A stretch of 64,000 nt of DNA from Chaunax sp. Z400 (lineage: Eukaryota; Chordata; Actinopteri; Lophiiformes; Chaunacidae): positions 4,941,501 through 5,005,500 of the forward strand of contig CM075202.1 of the NCBI GenBank assembly GCA_037577475.1, written 5' to 3'. Positions 24,799 to 37,600 of the stretch are shown here, one piece after another (position 1 is the stretch's first letter; every line of letters starts with the position of its first letter). The position numbers were made by a program, and so were the translations under genes. The notes beneath the pieces were generated by a model that was not told the DNA's origin, ran no database searches, and was given only the letters and a program-made list of their open reading frames with translations.

Positions 24799-25621
24799 TA
24801 TTTATCATTATTATGATAATTCTATGAAAATCAGGCATATAAATGATGCATATAATGATTGGTTTCATACGATTATCCTTTTAAGATGTTATTAGCAGCT
24901 GAGATATGGAACTTTTGGATACTTTATCTGATGAATTTCAGTAGCCCTATATACCAGTGCAGTTAAGGATATACACATATGAAGGTCCAGTTGATATCTG
25001 TACCTGTAATAATTAGTTTTGATCTTCAGAGATTGGCAGTCTCCACTTCATCTGTGCAGCAGGTCAAACAGATGATGGCCATTGGTAGGATGGGTCTTTC
25101 CTATATTGGCCATCATGATCTCAGAGTAATAGTATGACTGTGTTTTATGCAGCCTGTTAAACCATTAAAGACCTTATCTAACTGCTGAACAGAACATATC
25201 ATGTATTGTTTGCTTACCAGCACCAATATGAGTAAGCAAAATAGGAGGACATGCAGTCATGTTTCAATAATGCTATAATGTTTAATCGTATCTGCGATCC
25301 TGACGTATTTATTTATTTACTGTCACCAAATTAACAATAAAGTGACAGTAGATTAAAAATAGACAGACAGATAGTCCAGAGGTTCACTTTCACTCATTGT
25401 TACAGTTAATGTTTCATTATCAGCGGTATTGTTTAACGATGAAACATAATGGCTGTGTCCTTTGGACAAGTCGGGCAGTCCCTCCCCTCTGTCCATGTTA
25501 ATGACATGTATACTGGCCAGGTAGAACTGATAATGACCCAGACAGAGAGAGCAGAGGAGGAGAAGACAGAGAAAGGCTGCAGAAAAGATCCATGAGGACA
25601 AAATCAGCAAAAATCAGAGAG
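24799..25621. other. Spacer between the coiled-coil ORF and plb1
   Basis: About 0.8 kb between the start codons of two divergently oriented frames, so it should contain both promoters. I see no clear TATA or CpG-rich core. A short open frame at 25353-25610 on the minus strand has a hydrophobic N-terminus but no family resemblance and is not called. Confidence 0.4.
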
Positions 25622-28600
25622 ATGATGCTCCCACAGCTGCTTCTGATCACCGTCCTGGAGCTCACACGGACCACAGGTTTCCACTGTTTGTTTCATTTAA
25701 TGCTGACGTCGTTCTTGTTGAAGTGTTTTAAAAAAAATCAATAATCTGAGAAACCAGTAATCACTCTTTTAAACTGTTATGCAGGATATAAACATTATAA
25801 ATCATGTGGTAAATTTCGGGAATGAAGCTGGATTTGATAGTGTAGAATAACAGTGGACATCCATCAGCAGAGGAAAGTATATAAAAATACATGGAAAAAA
25901 TGTGTTTTAAGTTTGCACCCACGATTATTTTGATACTTTAAAGCATATAAAATAATATTGAGGTTTTTTTTTTTTTTATTTGAGAGGAACAGTTACTCTG
26001 CTTTGTGCATTAGCTGCTCCAGGAATTCTCGATTTTATTAATTATTTAGAAATGACGGCAAAAGGTTTGAATTCTCAGAATCTGCAAGGCTCCTCAGTTT
26101 TTAAGCGACAAGCGATCCAGTAATGTCGTATACATTATCTTAGTGTTGTGCGTCTAAAGGAGAGTGAGCTCGAGCTGAGTTTGCACTGATTTCCCGGTAA
26201 TTCCCAATCAGTTTTCCACAACTCCTGTGAAAATTCGACACAGCATCACGCTGACAAGCACACCGATTCCCACGGAGACACATGCATTGATGTGTTTTAC
26301 ATTTGTGGTGAAAAAATGTGAAGTTTGGAGAAGAAAAGTACATTAGAATAGTAATGTGTGCTTATTAAATCATCTTAACACTTGATCCACTGTGTCAGAT
26401 ATGTGTTTGTTTATAATAATGTACTCTTTGTTGTCTTTCCCTGATTTTAGTAATTGGGCTGCCTTGCACGCAGATTTTTCCATCTCACTCTTCCCCTTCA
26501 AATGGTGAGTCTGCTATAGGCTCATTTAAACTGATGCTGTGGATGGAAATATGTGCATCATAAAAAAGATGGTTTGATTTATAAAACCTTAATCGTTGAT
26601 TTTGATAGTAGATTTTCAGTGAAAATTTTATATCAGTATATATTTTGTGTATCAGTGGTGGAATCAAACTTTAATTTATTCAAGTACTGTATTTACGAAC
26701 AAATTTTAGTTACTTGTGCTTTACTTGAGTATTTTCATTTCATGTCACTTAATGTCTTTCACTGTTCTGATTGCATCTCTGAGGGCAATATTATATTTTC
26801 TAATCCACCACATTTAATTAATTAATTAATTAATTGTATCTTTATTTAACCAGGAAGTCTCAATGAGATTAAAAATCTCTTTTACAAGAGAGACAGTACA
26901 GTCTCAGTAGCAGCCAATCACACATATTAAAATGCAACAAATACAAGAAGTAATACAGAAATCCACAATAAAACAACATAGACTATTCATCATTTAATTG
27001 TCTGGATTGAGTACTTTTACCTTTCTAACACATTTTGCTTATAAAACTTATTTCACGTAACTAACATATTCACAGCATGAATTTGACTTTGTGATGGAGT
27101 ATTTTTATTAGAACCACAATACTTCCTCCACCCTTGTTATCCATGAAAAGCCAGTCATGGATATGTTCTACTACCGATGCATACTTCAATCAATATAAAT
27201 ATATATTTGATCAAAGAATTTAAGACTTTTTTCTCTCTTAAGTTAACACCGTCAGGCCCTCAGATGTGACTCTGCTCTCCTCCATTGGACTTCACAGGCA
27301 CAGGTGAGCACAGGTTTATCGGTTAGCTTCAACTATATGATGTGATTTTTGCACCAAAACTCACGGGGGTCTTTTCTTTTCCTGCAGTTTTGAACTGGCC
27401 ACAGTGGTATCAAGACTCAATGGTAACTTTTATTTTATTTGTTTTAGTGTTTACAGGGCATAAAGACAAATGTTTCAATTAGTTGATTGAAAGAAAATTA
27501 GTTAGTCATATTTTAAGGCTCTTAAAAGTCAGGATTTGCTGGTTTTTTTTGGGGGGGGGGGGGGGGGGGGGGGTTGTCATTCATGACAGTAAATGAGGAA
27601 TCTTTGTATTTTGGAATATTTCATTTTTTTTTTTACATTTATATAATTGATTAATCATGAAAATAAAGGACCGATTAATAGATCATGAAAATAGATGTTA
27701 GTCGCCGATTTATATCTACAGGTGTTAAATCAATAAATGTTTTTACTGGTGTTTCACTAGATTTATATTAGAGTCTAAATAAACAGCGTAATTCATCATA
27801 AGAGGTTGATATGAGCTTCTATTATACTACCGTGCATTATCTTTACTACACTTGATATCTGCACTAACCATGATAATTTGAAACAGCAGACCCCAATACC
27901 TTTACCGTACACTAGGCCTGTGTTATGCAATCTTATTTGAAAGCCATTCATGAAATAAAAACACTGCCGGTACTTCATAGAGATAAGATACTGATGGACA
28001 CGGAGCAGGAAAGTCGGTCAAGGACTTGTAACCCCTTTAAACACTGTAATGTGTTCAGTAAATTAGTTTGACCTCATTGACTAATTAAATGGTGACTTAT
28101 AGGTAATTATTACATATGTAGGAGTGTTTAATATTCAATATTTTCATGGTCAAATCCTTTTTTTTGTCTAGGCCTGCAACTAACAGTGATTTTATTGATT
28201 AATTCGTTAGTTATTTGGTCTACAAAATGTCATAAAATGGTGAAAAATATTCCCAACAGTTTCCTAAAGCCCAAGCTGAAATATTCAAACTGCTTATTTT
28301 TGTCCAAATCCCAAATATATTCTCTTTTTGCCAACAGAATAGTAAGAAGCCGGCAAATATTTACATACAATCAGTTAGATCCAGTACATCTTGGGGATTT
28401 TTTACTTTACAAATGACTCATAACCGTATCAAATATCAGAATTGTTACTAAGTTTACACATACAAGCCGAGGAAGATGTGGGTTTTGGTGTTTAACTTGT
28501 ATTAATATCCCTCCATCAGAGCTGATGACCCTGTTCAATCCTGCACTGATCAGTCCCCTGTCAGCTGAAACGAACCTGTACAGCCCTCAGTTTGATCATC

Positions 28601-31600
28601 ACAGGTACAGACAGCGCCTTCTGACACATGGGAAATATGCAGTCAAGGAGTCTGTCTGCTTGGATTTGAAGTGGTTTTCTGCTTGTTTGGTTTGATTTGT
28701 AGCACACTGGTGGAGCACGCAAAGGAAACGTCCTTCTACCTCCAGAACAATCAGGTAGGTGCCCCAGTGTCTGCATGAAGGATATCTATCATTTCTTCCT
28801 GGCTTATTTTACATAGAAGTCTGTATTTTAATCTTAAATATCTTGCACTTTGCAAGCATGGTAAGACCAGGTGTGCACCTTGTTTGGAAGTGAGGGGGAA
28901 AAAGCACCTCTTTACTGTCTAAAGGACATAAAATGGCTTAAAGTGGTTGATTTGTTTTCTCTTTCAGGTCATTGATGTGAACAAAGATTGGAAGTTGCTC
29001 CTTCTCTTCGTTCAGGTGGATCAGCTCTGTGCCTGTGAGCAGCAGCAGGTAAACAGCAGAAGATCTGATTACTGTCATGGAAAATAAATATGTGAAATCT
29101 TCCATTTATAGTCTTCAGTGCTTTCTTAGCTGCTATTTTCTCTTACGTGCAAATTATTCCCTGATAATCAAACTTCTAGAAATGCATCGCAAATTTTCAA
29201 AAAGCCTCTGAAACAACGGTGGAGAAGTTGTTTCATTAGTGAGGAAACCTTTGAATCCAAATGTGTTTGTAGACTCAGACGTGTGTTTGTGTGCGTGTTC
29301 AGTCTGTCATTAAGGCAGTGGTGGAAGATGTGGACGAAGCTCTGCAGTTGCTGCAGTCTCAGGTATATTACATACAGCATTTTTTCATTCAGTCATGTAT
29401 TGTCAATGTTCACACATTCACACGGTCTATGATTCGACTATATTGCAGCTGAAGCGGACCATCGTCAGCGTTGCATTGTGGGTTGGGGAGCATGACGGCT
29501 TCCGCAATAAGTGAGTTCTTTATGAAATCACACTTTTTCTGGTCAAACACTGTTTCCTCATCTCTGGATTGTGAAATATTTGAATGAAATGATGAATATT
29601 TCACATCAAGACTTTTAGCTTAGCTTAGTTAGCTCTGTTTGTTTGTTTGTTTGTCCACAAGGAATCTCTAAAATTTGTCAAAGGCTAGTTGAGTTAATAA
29701 AATCTTTGAGCAGATCTGGGCACAGATGCAGATTCTGGATCACTCTTTCACTTTCTTCAACACTGTGATGTTGGGCCTTTTAAACATTTCGCCCATATCA
29801 TGAAAAAATACTAATAGGCCAATCAAATAAAAACACCACGGTGTGGAGAACTCATGATGTTCCACCACTATGAGGAATTGGATCCAGATCTGGATCATAA
29901 TCTGGATCTGGGAGATTAAAATATAAATTTGAATTGGTGGCAATTTGGGTCACAGTACAGTAACATAGAGGGGTAGAGACATGACACTGCCACCAATATA
30001 TAGCTGAGATAATGCAGATTCAGAGTCATTCAAATGGATTTCATGTATCTGTGAAAGATAAGAAGTTATTTCAAGGTGGTACCACTTAATTTGGCATGAG
30101 ACAGATCCGAATAAAGCGATGTCATCAGTGCGATATCACCATCGTGCGAGCTACGCCCAGGGCGTTGATGGATGGATGTGCTGTCTGAGCACTTTCTCTT
30201 TAATCAGGTCATCTTATCGAGATCAAAATGTCTTTCTCAAGAGAGACCAGAGGACAAGAAACAGCAACCACACAACCAGCAAAGAAAAGAGATAATGTGA
30301 TTCCTGCGATAATGAAGTTTTATGAATCTGTTCTTACTGACAGGATATGTCCATGCATGGAGACAAACGGTGAAGGAGAAGTCCGGCTTCAGAGGGCCAT
30401 GCTGAGTCATGCTCTGCAGGTTTGTCCTCCATTGACGCTAAAAAAAATATCCGTTTGTTACATTCATGTGATGTTTTGTGATGGTGCTTACATGTTTTAC
30501 CCGCATGGTAAACTTTTCCTCTCAACTCAGGAGTCTTTGGATGAGCTCATGGTGAAGAAGCGCTGGTACAGTGACGGAGATGACTTCACAGTCATTGTGC
30601 AGGACTCACCTCTCATCACAGTCTCTGTGAGTCACAGGCTGACCCCGTCCCTCAGCTTCCTAATGTTACGGCCTCTTTGCACCATTTCTGGCGTCCCTTG
30701 CAAATCATTAGTGGTACTAAGGTAAAAGGTGGTGTAATTATTTTTTCACTACGGACTTTAGAATCAAGGTTTTGGCGGTCCAGCGTGGTTAATCAATCTC
30801 TTTGACTCCGGATGACTGTTTATAAGGAGACAGTTCTCAAATACCAAATATAAATCATGCATTTTCGGTTTCTTAAAGGGATTACAGCTTTTAGAATAAC
30901 CCCCTTTTCACAGCAAACGTTTTGGCTTGTGACAGCAGGGAAAGTGCAGGCGTTACTAATAACATAAATGATAAAGTATCCCCAGCCATGGCATGTTTGC
31001 AGCAATTAATGCTAACAAGCAGATGATTGGATTGTCAGCAAACAGGAACAAAACGCAATTTAGAAAACTGAGGCGAGCAACAAAGGAAAAGGTTTGCTCC
31101 CTGCAAGCAAATAAAAAATAAATAAATCCAATAAAATGAACTTCTGTTGAGGAGGTCACCCCCCCTACACCTACACCCTGTTTCTTTGTGTAAGGGTACA
31201 GAACCCAGAGCCACTGAAAGGGATTTAACAACTCACTGCTGGGTTTATCTGTACATTTGCTTGGGTTGTTTGTGTGGCATGAAAATGAAAACCTCTATTT
31301 TCTTCCTTGTTAACCTTTAATTATTTTTATTATTTAATTGTTGACAGTAAAAGACACACATTCCCGTTATCTCACTGTAGGAGGAAGTGATTTTATCTCT
31401 GTATCTAACGCACACAACGCTGTTGGTGTTTTTTATTTTGAACAGAGTGGGAAGCCTCTCTCAGAGTCACAACAAACTGACGACCTGATGGTGCAGATGT
31501 GGTCGAATCTGGTGAGTCTTAAAGCGATCTCTATTTCCCTCTCCTACACAGAACCATTCTTTCAAACTTGAAGATAATGTGTTTTCTGTCTTTCAGCTGC

Positions 31601-34600
31601 AGCCCATAGAAGATAATGGGAAGATGGATGCGTTGCCATGTCCAACCGAAGTGAGCATTGTGCTGAAAACACACACACATGCACTTAAATAAGCCAGTGT
31701 CTCATAGTGTGCCACACCTTCTTTCCAAACCCACCTGTTTTTTTTCTTGTTCCTAAGGACCGACCCTTCCTGAGGACGGAGGGAAACTCTCCCTCCTATC
31801 ACCACGGCGACGCCTCTCCTCTCCTTCACCCTGTAAGTAGAGTCAAATGGAGGTTGTGGCAGCGTTATGCACTCCTGTTTATTCCTCACTGTGGATGTCC
31901 GCTCAGTTTACAGGCACAGAGATGCCCTGTGAGGACCTCAGCCCCTCCCCATCCACACCCACCTCAGGTAAGGTGGATAAGGCTTACATGGTAGGCATTT
32001 ATCAAGTATCAGGTGTGCTTCTAGGGACGATAAAAGGTTTAGGCTGTGTATCTGACACAGCGTCACACATGGACACAAAGTACAAGACATTGATTCATAC
32101 AAAACGGTTAATTTGATATCAGACCAACTCCTAACACACTTTTATAAATGGGTTTCATTTCATTTGTCACTAATATGTATATTTATTGCTTTTTATCATT
32201 GTTAGTTTTGTGCCTTACTTTGGTTGAGTTCTTTTTAGGTTTCTTGTCCTCCCCATCTTTCTCACTCTGTATTTTAAAATTTTTATTTTTGTTGTATGAT
32301 TATTCATTCATAGGAAACTATACATTAACTTTCTTTGTACAATATTTAGATGTATAATGACAAATATTACCATTGTGAATATGAATTCTGGTAACGTAAT
32401 CTCTGTTTGCTAATTAGAAATTAATATTTTAATATATTCTTTATACTTCTTTAAAATAGTTCTTTATTTTAAGGTACTAATTCATTAAGTTTTGTTTCCT
32501 CTCTCTTTTTTCAGTCCATGAGCTCAGGCCTGGAGATATCAGAGTGGTGGCTGCTGTGGGAGACTCTCTGACAGTGAGTAGATAGATAGATAGACCTAAA
32601 ACAGTACATTTAGGACATCTGCATATTGTATATCAGTACAAACAACCTCTGTCTTATTTATCATGTTCCTGAAGCATTGTCCTCTCCCACCTGTCAGGCA
32701 GGGAACGGTATAGCATCCACCCCTATTAACATCCTGGACGTCCTGCGTCAGTACAGAGGTTTATCCTGGAGGTAAATCCCTGTCAAACAACATGTTAACA
32801 AAATGCTCATTTTAATGCGTTACAGTGTCGGTTTAATGTAGCTCCACTATATGAGCATCCATTTATTTACTTACAAAGTCATATTGCTGCTGTTTTTTTG
32901 CAGCATCGGTGGAGATGAAAACCTCACATCTGTCACCACGCTGCCCAGTGAGTCTCGTTCAAATATCACGTTAAAGTCATTTTGCTCTAATATGTGCATT
33001 TCCGGTGTTCACGCTGAAATACTTCATCTTTATCATTATTCTTTTGTTATAACAGACATCTTGAAACATTTTAACCACAACCTGACGGGCTTCTCTGTTG
33101 GCATGGGCAAACAGCACACTCCTCAGGCTTTCCTCAACCAGGCTGTGGCTGGAGCTAAGAGCAAGTGAGTCCTATCAGAGGCATTTTTATCAGCCTCTCA
33201 CCAGTTTATACCTGCTTATGTAAAACTTTATCTGATTTAAGCCCATAACTTTAGAGACATGCTTTAAAGTTGTTCAGTCCTACACAAATGTAGCAGATAT
33301 ATAATTTATTGCCAGTTGAGAATATTTTTGATTGCATGATGTTACCTGGAAATCACATTTTCCATGTACTATTGGCTTAGTTGTTGAATTCTGAATCAAA
33401 CTTCTATACAAAATGTATTATTTTTGTTTTCAAATGAAATGACCAAGACTAGGATCTGTGATGAACCTGCTCCTTGACAATAAATTACTATAACAGCTGA
33501 GAGTTTAAAGAAATGACAGTTTGTATGAATATGACTTAAAATAAATGTGCTTTTATTTAACTGTCTAGTGTGCTTGTATTTTAAGGGACCTAGCACCACA
33601 GGTCAGAGCTATGGTGGAAAGGATGAAGAGTGACTCTGTAAGTTTTTTATTTTTCCTATTTTTAAAAGTACTGCAGTATCTCCTCTGTAAAAACCCTCTT
33701 GTACTTGCAATATGTTCCACCTGCTTTGTACAACAATAGTGAAGAAATTGCTGCAGAAAGGACAAAATTAGACAAATCTAAGAGACACAGGTGCACGACT
33801 ATAATTAGAAGCACTGCTGACATTCGTCTTTCTTGCACAGAGGATCAACTTTGAGTCAGATTGGAAGGTGATCACCGTTTTTATTGGTGGAAATGACGTC
33901 TGTGACCACTGCTACAACTCTGTGAGTACTGATGGGGAGCAGTGATGCATGAGTCAAAAGGCACGCTTTAAAGACACGGCCTGAAAATGTTTTCTGTTTC
34001 TTTACAGCTGCTCTATTCTGCAGAGAATTATCTTCACAACATCCGCGAAAGCCTAGATTATCTACACAGAGAGGTAAAATCAACAGACATGCTTATTATT
34101 AAAGGCAGGATGAGCAGGACTTTGCTGTGTTAGGATGTTTCTAGGTGTCACCTTTGGACAATGAGTGTGCAGCCCCCAGAGAATAACAGAGGTGTGATGG
34201 CGGGACTATATAAAAACGTAGTAATAATAATAATAATAATAAAATCCTACTCATTCTGTCTTTAAGACATGCTGCAACATTTTCCAATACATGTTAGTCT
34301 GGTTGATTGTACTTGTTTAATTGACCTGGTCTCCCTCAGGTACCGCGGGCTTTGGTGAACTTAGTAGAGCCCCTCCTGATTACCCCATTGAGAGTAATGC
34401 ACATGGACTCTTCAGTTAAATGCCCAACGTGGCTGGTAAAGTAGGTATCATGTGTTCCTCTGTCTTAGTGAGACGCTGATCATTTAAGGAAGTTTTATTA
34501 CTGCATAGCAACATTCATGTGATTCCAGCTTCATGGCTCCGTCGTCCCCCAATTATAATTTGTTAAACAGCAATAAACACTTTATTATCTCTCCTTTGCC

Positions 34601-37600
34601 AGAATTCTGTGTCCATGTGTCATCTTGCCAAAGAACAACTCTGAGGCTCTTCGAAAGGTCGAAGAGCTTAATAGAAAATATCAGGTAGAGAAGACCACAG
34701 AAAGCGTACTATGATCTCACCAGTAACAGTCCAGTTCATCCCCAGGAGTTGACATCTCTCTCTTTCCTCAAGCGTTTACTGCATGAGCTGGTGGAGTCAA
34801 GCCGGTATGACACGCGCTCAGACTTCACAGTGGTCATCCAGCCTTTCCTCAGAGAAATCATCATCCCCAGACTGCCGGTCGGTACCGAAGCTTCAAGAAT
34901 TCTGTCCACCAGATGCCTGAATTCATATTATAACCACATGTTTAGCACCAGTGGAGAGCAGAGTTAATTGAGAAGATTGATACGCCTCAAATGTTTGTGC
35001 AGACAGCCTTTTTGGGGGTCACTAGGTCAGCTATTAGGAGGACCTGGATTTTTTAGAAACAAGATTTAAAAGTTGTGTTGTTGCCATGCTGTCATCGAGG
35101 CTTAGATCAACCTGTTTTTTTGTTGTTGTTTTTTTGGTTTTCTCTCTTCAAAAAATGTTTTCTGGTAGTAACTTTTTTATAACCTAATAACATAATATTG
35201 CATTGAAATACTCAGTAAACGTGTGAACCTTAAATAGTTTGTAAGATCCATGCATTTACCACACCTTTCCCACAGGACGGCCGCCCTGATCGCTCCTTCT
35301 TCAGCGCCGACTGCTTCCATCTCAGCCAGAAGGCTCAGACGATGATGGCCCGCTCCCTCTGGAACAACATGGTAAGTACAGAAAAAAAAGAACATTTTAC
35401 AGTATTTTTGTGGATGTGTCATTTTTTTATGTGTATGTTGTTAAAGCAACATTATGCAGGAATTGTTATTTTTATCATATTTAGGTCCCTACAGTTTATT
35501 TTATTAATGCAGTTGTAAACATGATGTTGTGATTACTTTATTTCAGTCAGACAACTCACCATTTGAAATGTTTATTATTACAGCAACAGAACATATTTTG
35601 ACTTTGGCGTCTCATCACTCCCTGCGGATATGTTTATATGGATATATTGGGGAGTGATAAGAAAACTTCTTGAACCCCCCCCTAACCAGAGCCTACAGGT
35701 GGATGCTGGGGCTGAAAATGCAGGTAGCAATACGGACATGGAGCACCAGTAGTGCTGACAGGCAGAGAGAGGGATGGGAAACTGTTGTAGCTTATAAAGC
35801 CAGCCAAATTGTGAGGGTGTGTCCATGACGATCGAGGAGGATGAGGCATGTCCATGTGCATATGTCTGTTTGCAGCAGTGCAGCTCGAGTTGTCTGCCTG
35901 AACGAGCTCACAGGCTTCCCTGCATTCATGATAAAAAAAAGTAGTCGATGACTTTGCTAAGTAATCATAGAGTTTATGTAATAGAGTATATTGAAAGTAG
36001 TGTCACTCCTGTTTTCCCAGCTGCAACCTCTGGGCAGTAAGACGTCTGTACAGGATTTTAGTGCAGGCATTAACCTGACGTGTCCAAACAAGGTAGGATA
36101 TTGTGTTCGAATAGTGTTTTTAAATATGCCTGTAATTTCCCTGTATTTTTGAGGCCGATCAGGCAACCTAAGTTCTTTTCTTTGTTTACAGACTGCACCA
36201 TACATCCGGACGTATAACAACAGTGATTACATCTATACTGGTCCCTCCCCAACACCTGGACCTATCAAAGTAAGAGTCCAGTCTCCATCTGTGAGGCTGA
36301 GAACGGCAAATAAAATAATCAATAACTGAATGATGCTATAATTTCACGGACATTCAACACAGTGTTGAAACAATTAGGTAATTAATAGAAAAGTTTACCG
36401 ATAGAAAATAAACTATAGACTAATTTTACAAGTGATTAACAATCTTTAAATAACTTCTTAAGGAAAATTGACATCATGCTCCAGTTCCAGCTTCTTAGAC
36501 ATGGAGATATGCAGCTCTTCTCTGTTTCATATGATGAATTGAACATCTTTAGGTTTTGGATTTTTGGCTGCACAAAGTAAGTAGTATAAACACATCACTT
36601 TGGATGCTGGTAACTTATAATTTTATGGCATTTTATCATATTAATGGCTGACAAATCAACCAGTAATAAGGGTTCAATTTAAAATTCACTCTCAGAAAAA
36701 TGTCACCAAACAACTTATCCTCTTGGAAGAAGTGAAAACACAAACGGACATTACTGTGTCAGTCGATGATGGAAATAGATAGAGAACACAACTCAGCAAC
36801 ATTTCAGGATGTGATTTAATATTTCTCTTCTTCCAGGACTGGGGAAGTGATTTCTCCTGTGGGGACCTTGCTCCATCTGACCCTCTGCCAACTTCAGGTG
36901 AGATGGACAGCCACATTATGCATTAACAGCAGAGTCGATATGAAATTTGGCGTCATCTACAGTTAGCTGTAGCGGAAGCACTGACTTTTTCGCATGAGAA
37001 CAAAGGGGCTGAAACCATTCATCCTGCACGGATAGCTTTTGTAGTTAATCTTGATATTAGCAGGTTGTATCTCTTTTATGTCTCTTTATCTGCAGTTCAC
37101 AAGCTGAGACCTGCAGACATCAAAGTAGTGGCAGCGCTGGGAGACTCTTCAACGGTTAGTGTTGCAACACTATTATACCCAGTTTATTCTTTCCATTGAG
37201 AAAGCACAAGGAAGAAGACACAATGTACAAAACTTACCATATATCACCACGTTTTTTTTCTCCTTTTCTATGTTTGTGTGTTGAAAGGAAACAATCACTG
37301 CAATTTAGCACCAACCATGAACCTGTTGGTATCAGCTGTTTGGTGTCATTGAACCATGAACTCTCTAATCAATTTGTTATCAGACAGATAGCTTGCACTA
37401 GCTATGATCATCTCTTTTTATGCTCTGGAGTTCAATCTCTGATGTGAGACTTAATCTTTGACAATGTCTCATTGCTGTCTGCAACTGCAACTACATGTGG
37501 CTTGTTTTTTCTATGTTTACAGACAGCCTCTGGTGCTAAAGCAAAAAACCTGTTAGACCTCAAAAAAGAATATAAAGGAGTCTCGTGGAGGTACGACGAG

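Noticed and set aside
25353..25610. Minus-strand frame with a hydrophobic N-terminus as a small secreted protein
   Set aside because: It overlaps the plb1 5' region on the opposite strand, has no family resemblance and no evidence of transcription.
30228..30725. Plus-strand open frame of 165 codons
   Set aside because: It contains plb1 exons 30344-30419 and 30531-30626, with introns read through between and after them; it is not a separate gene.
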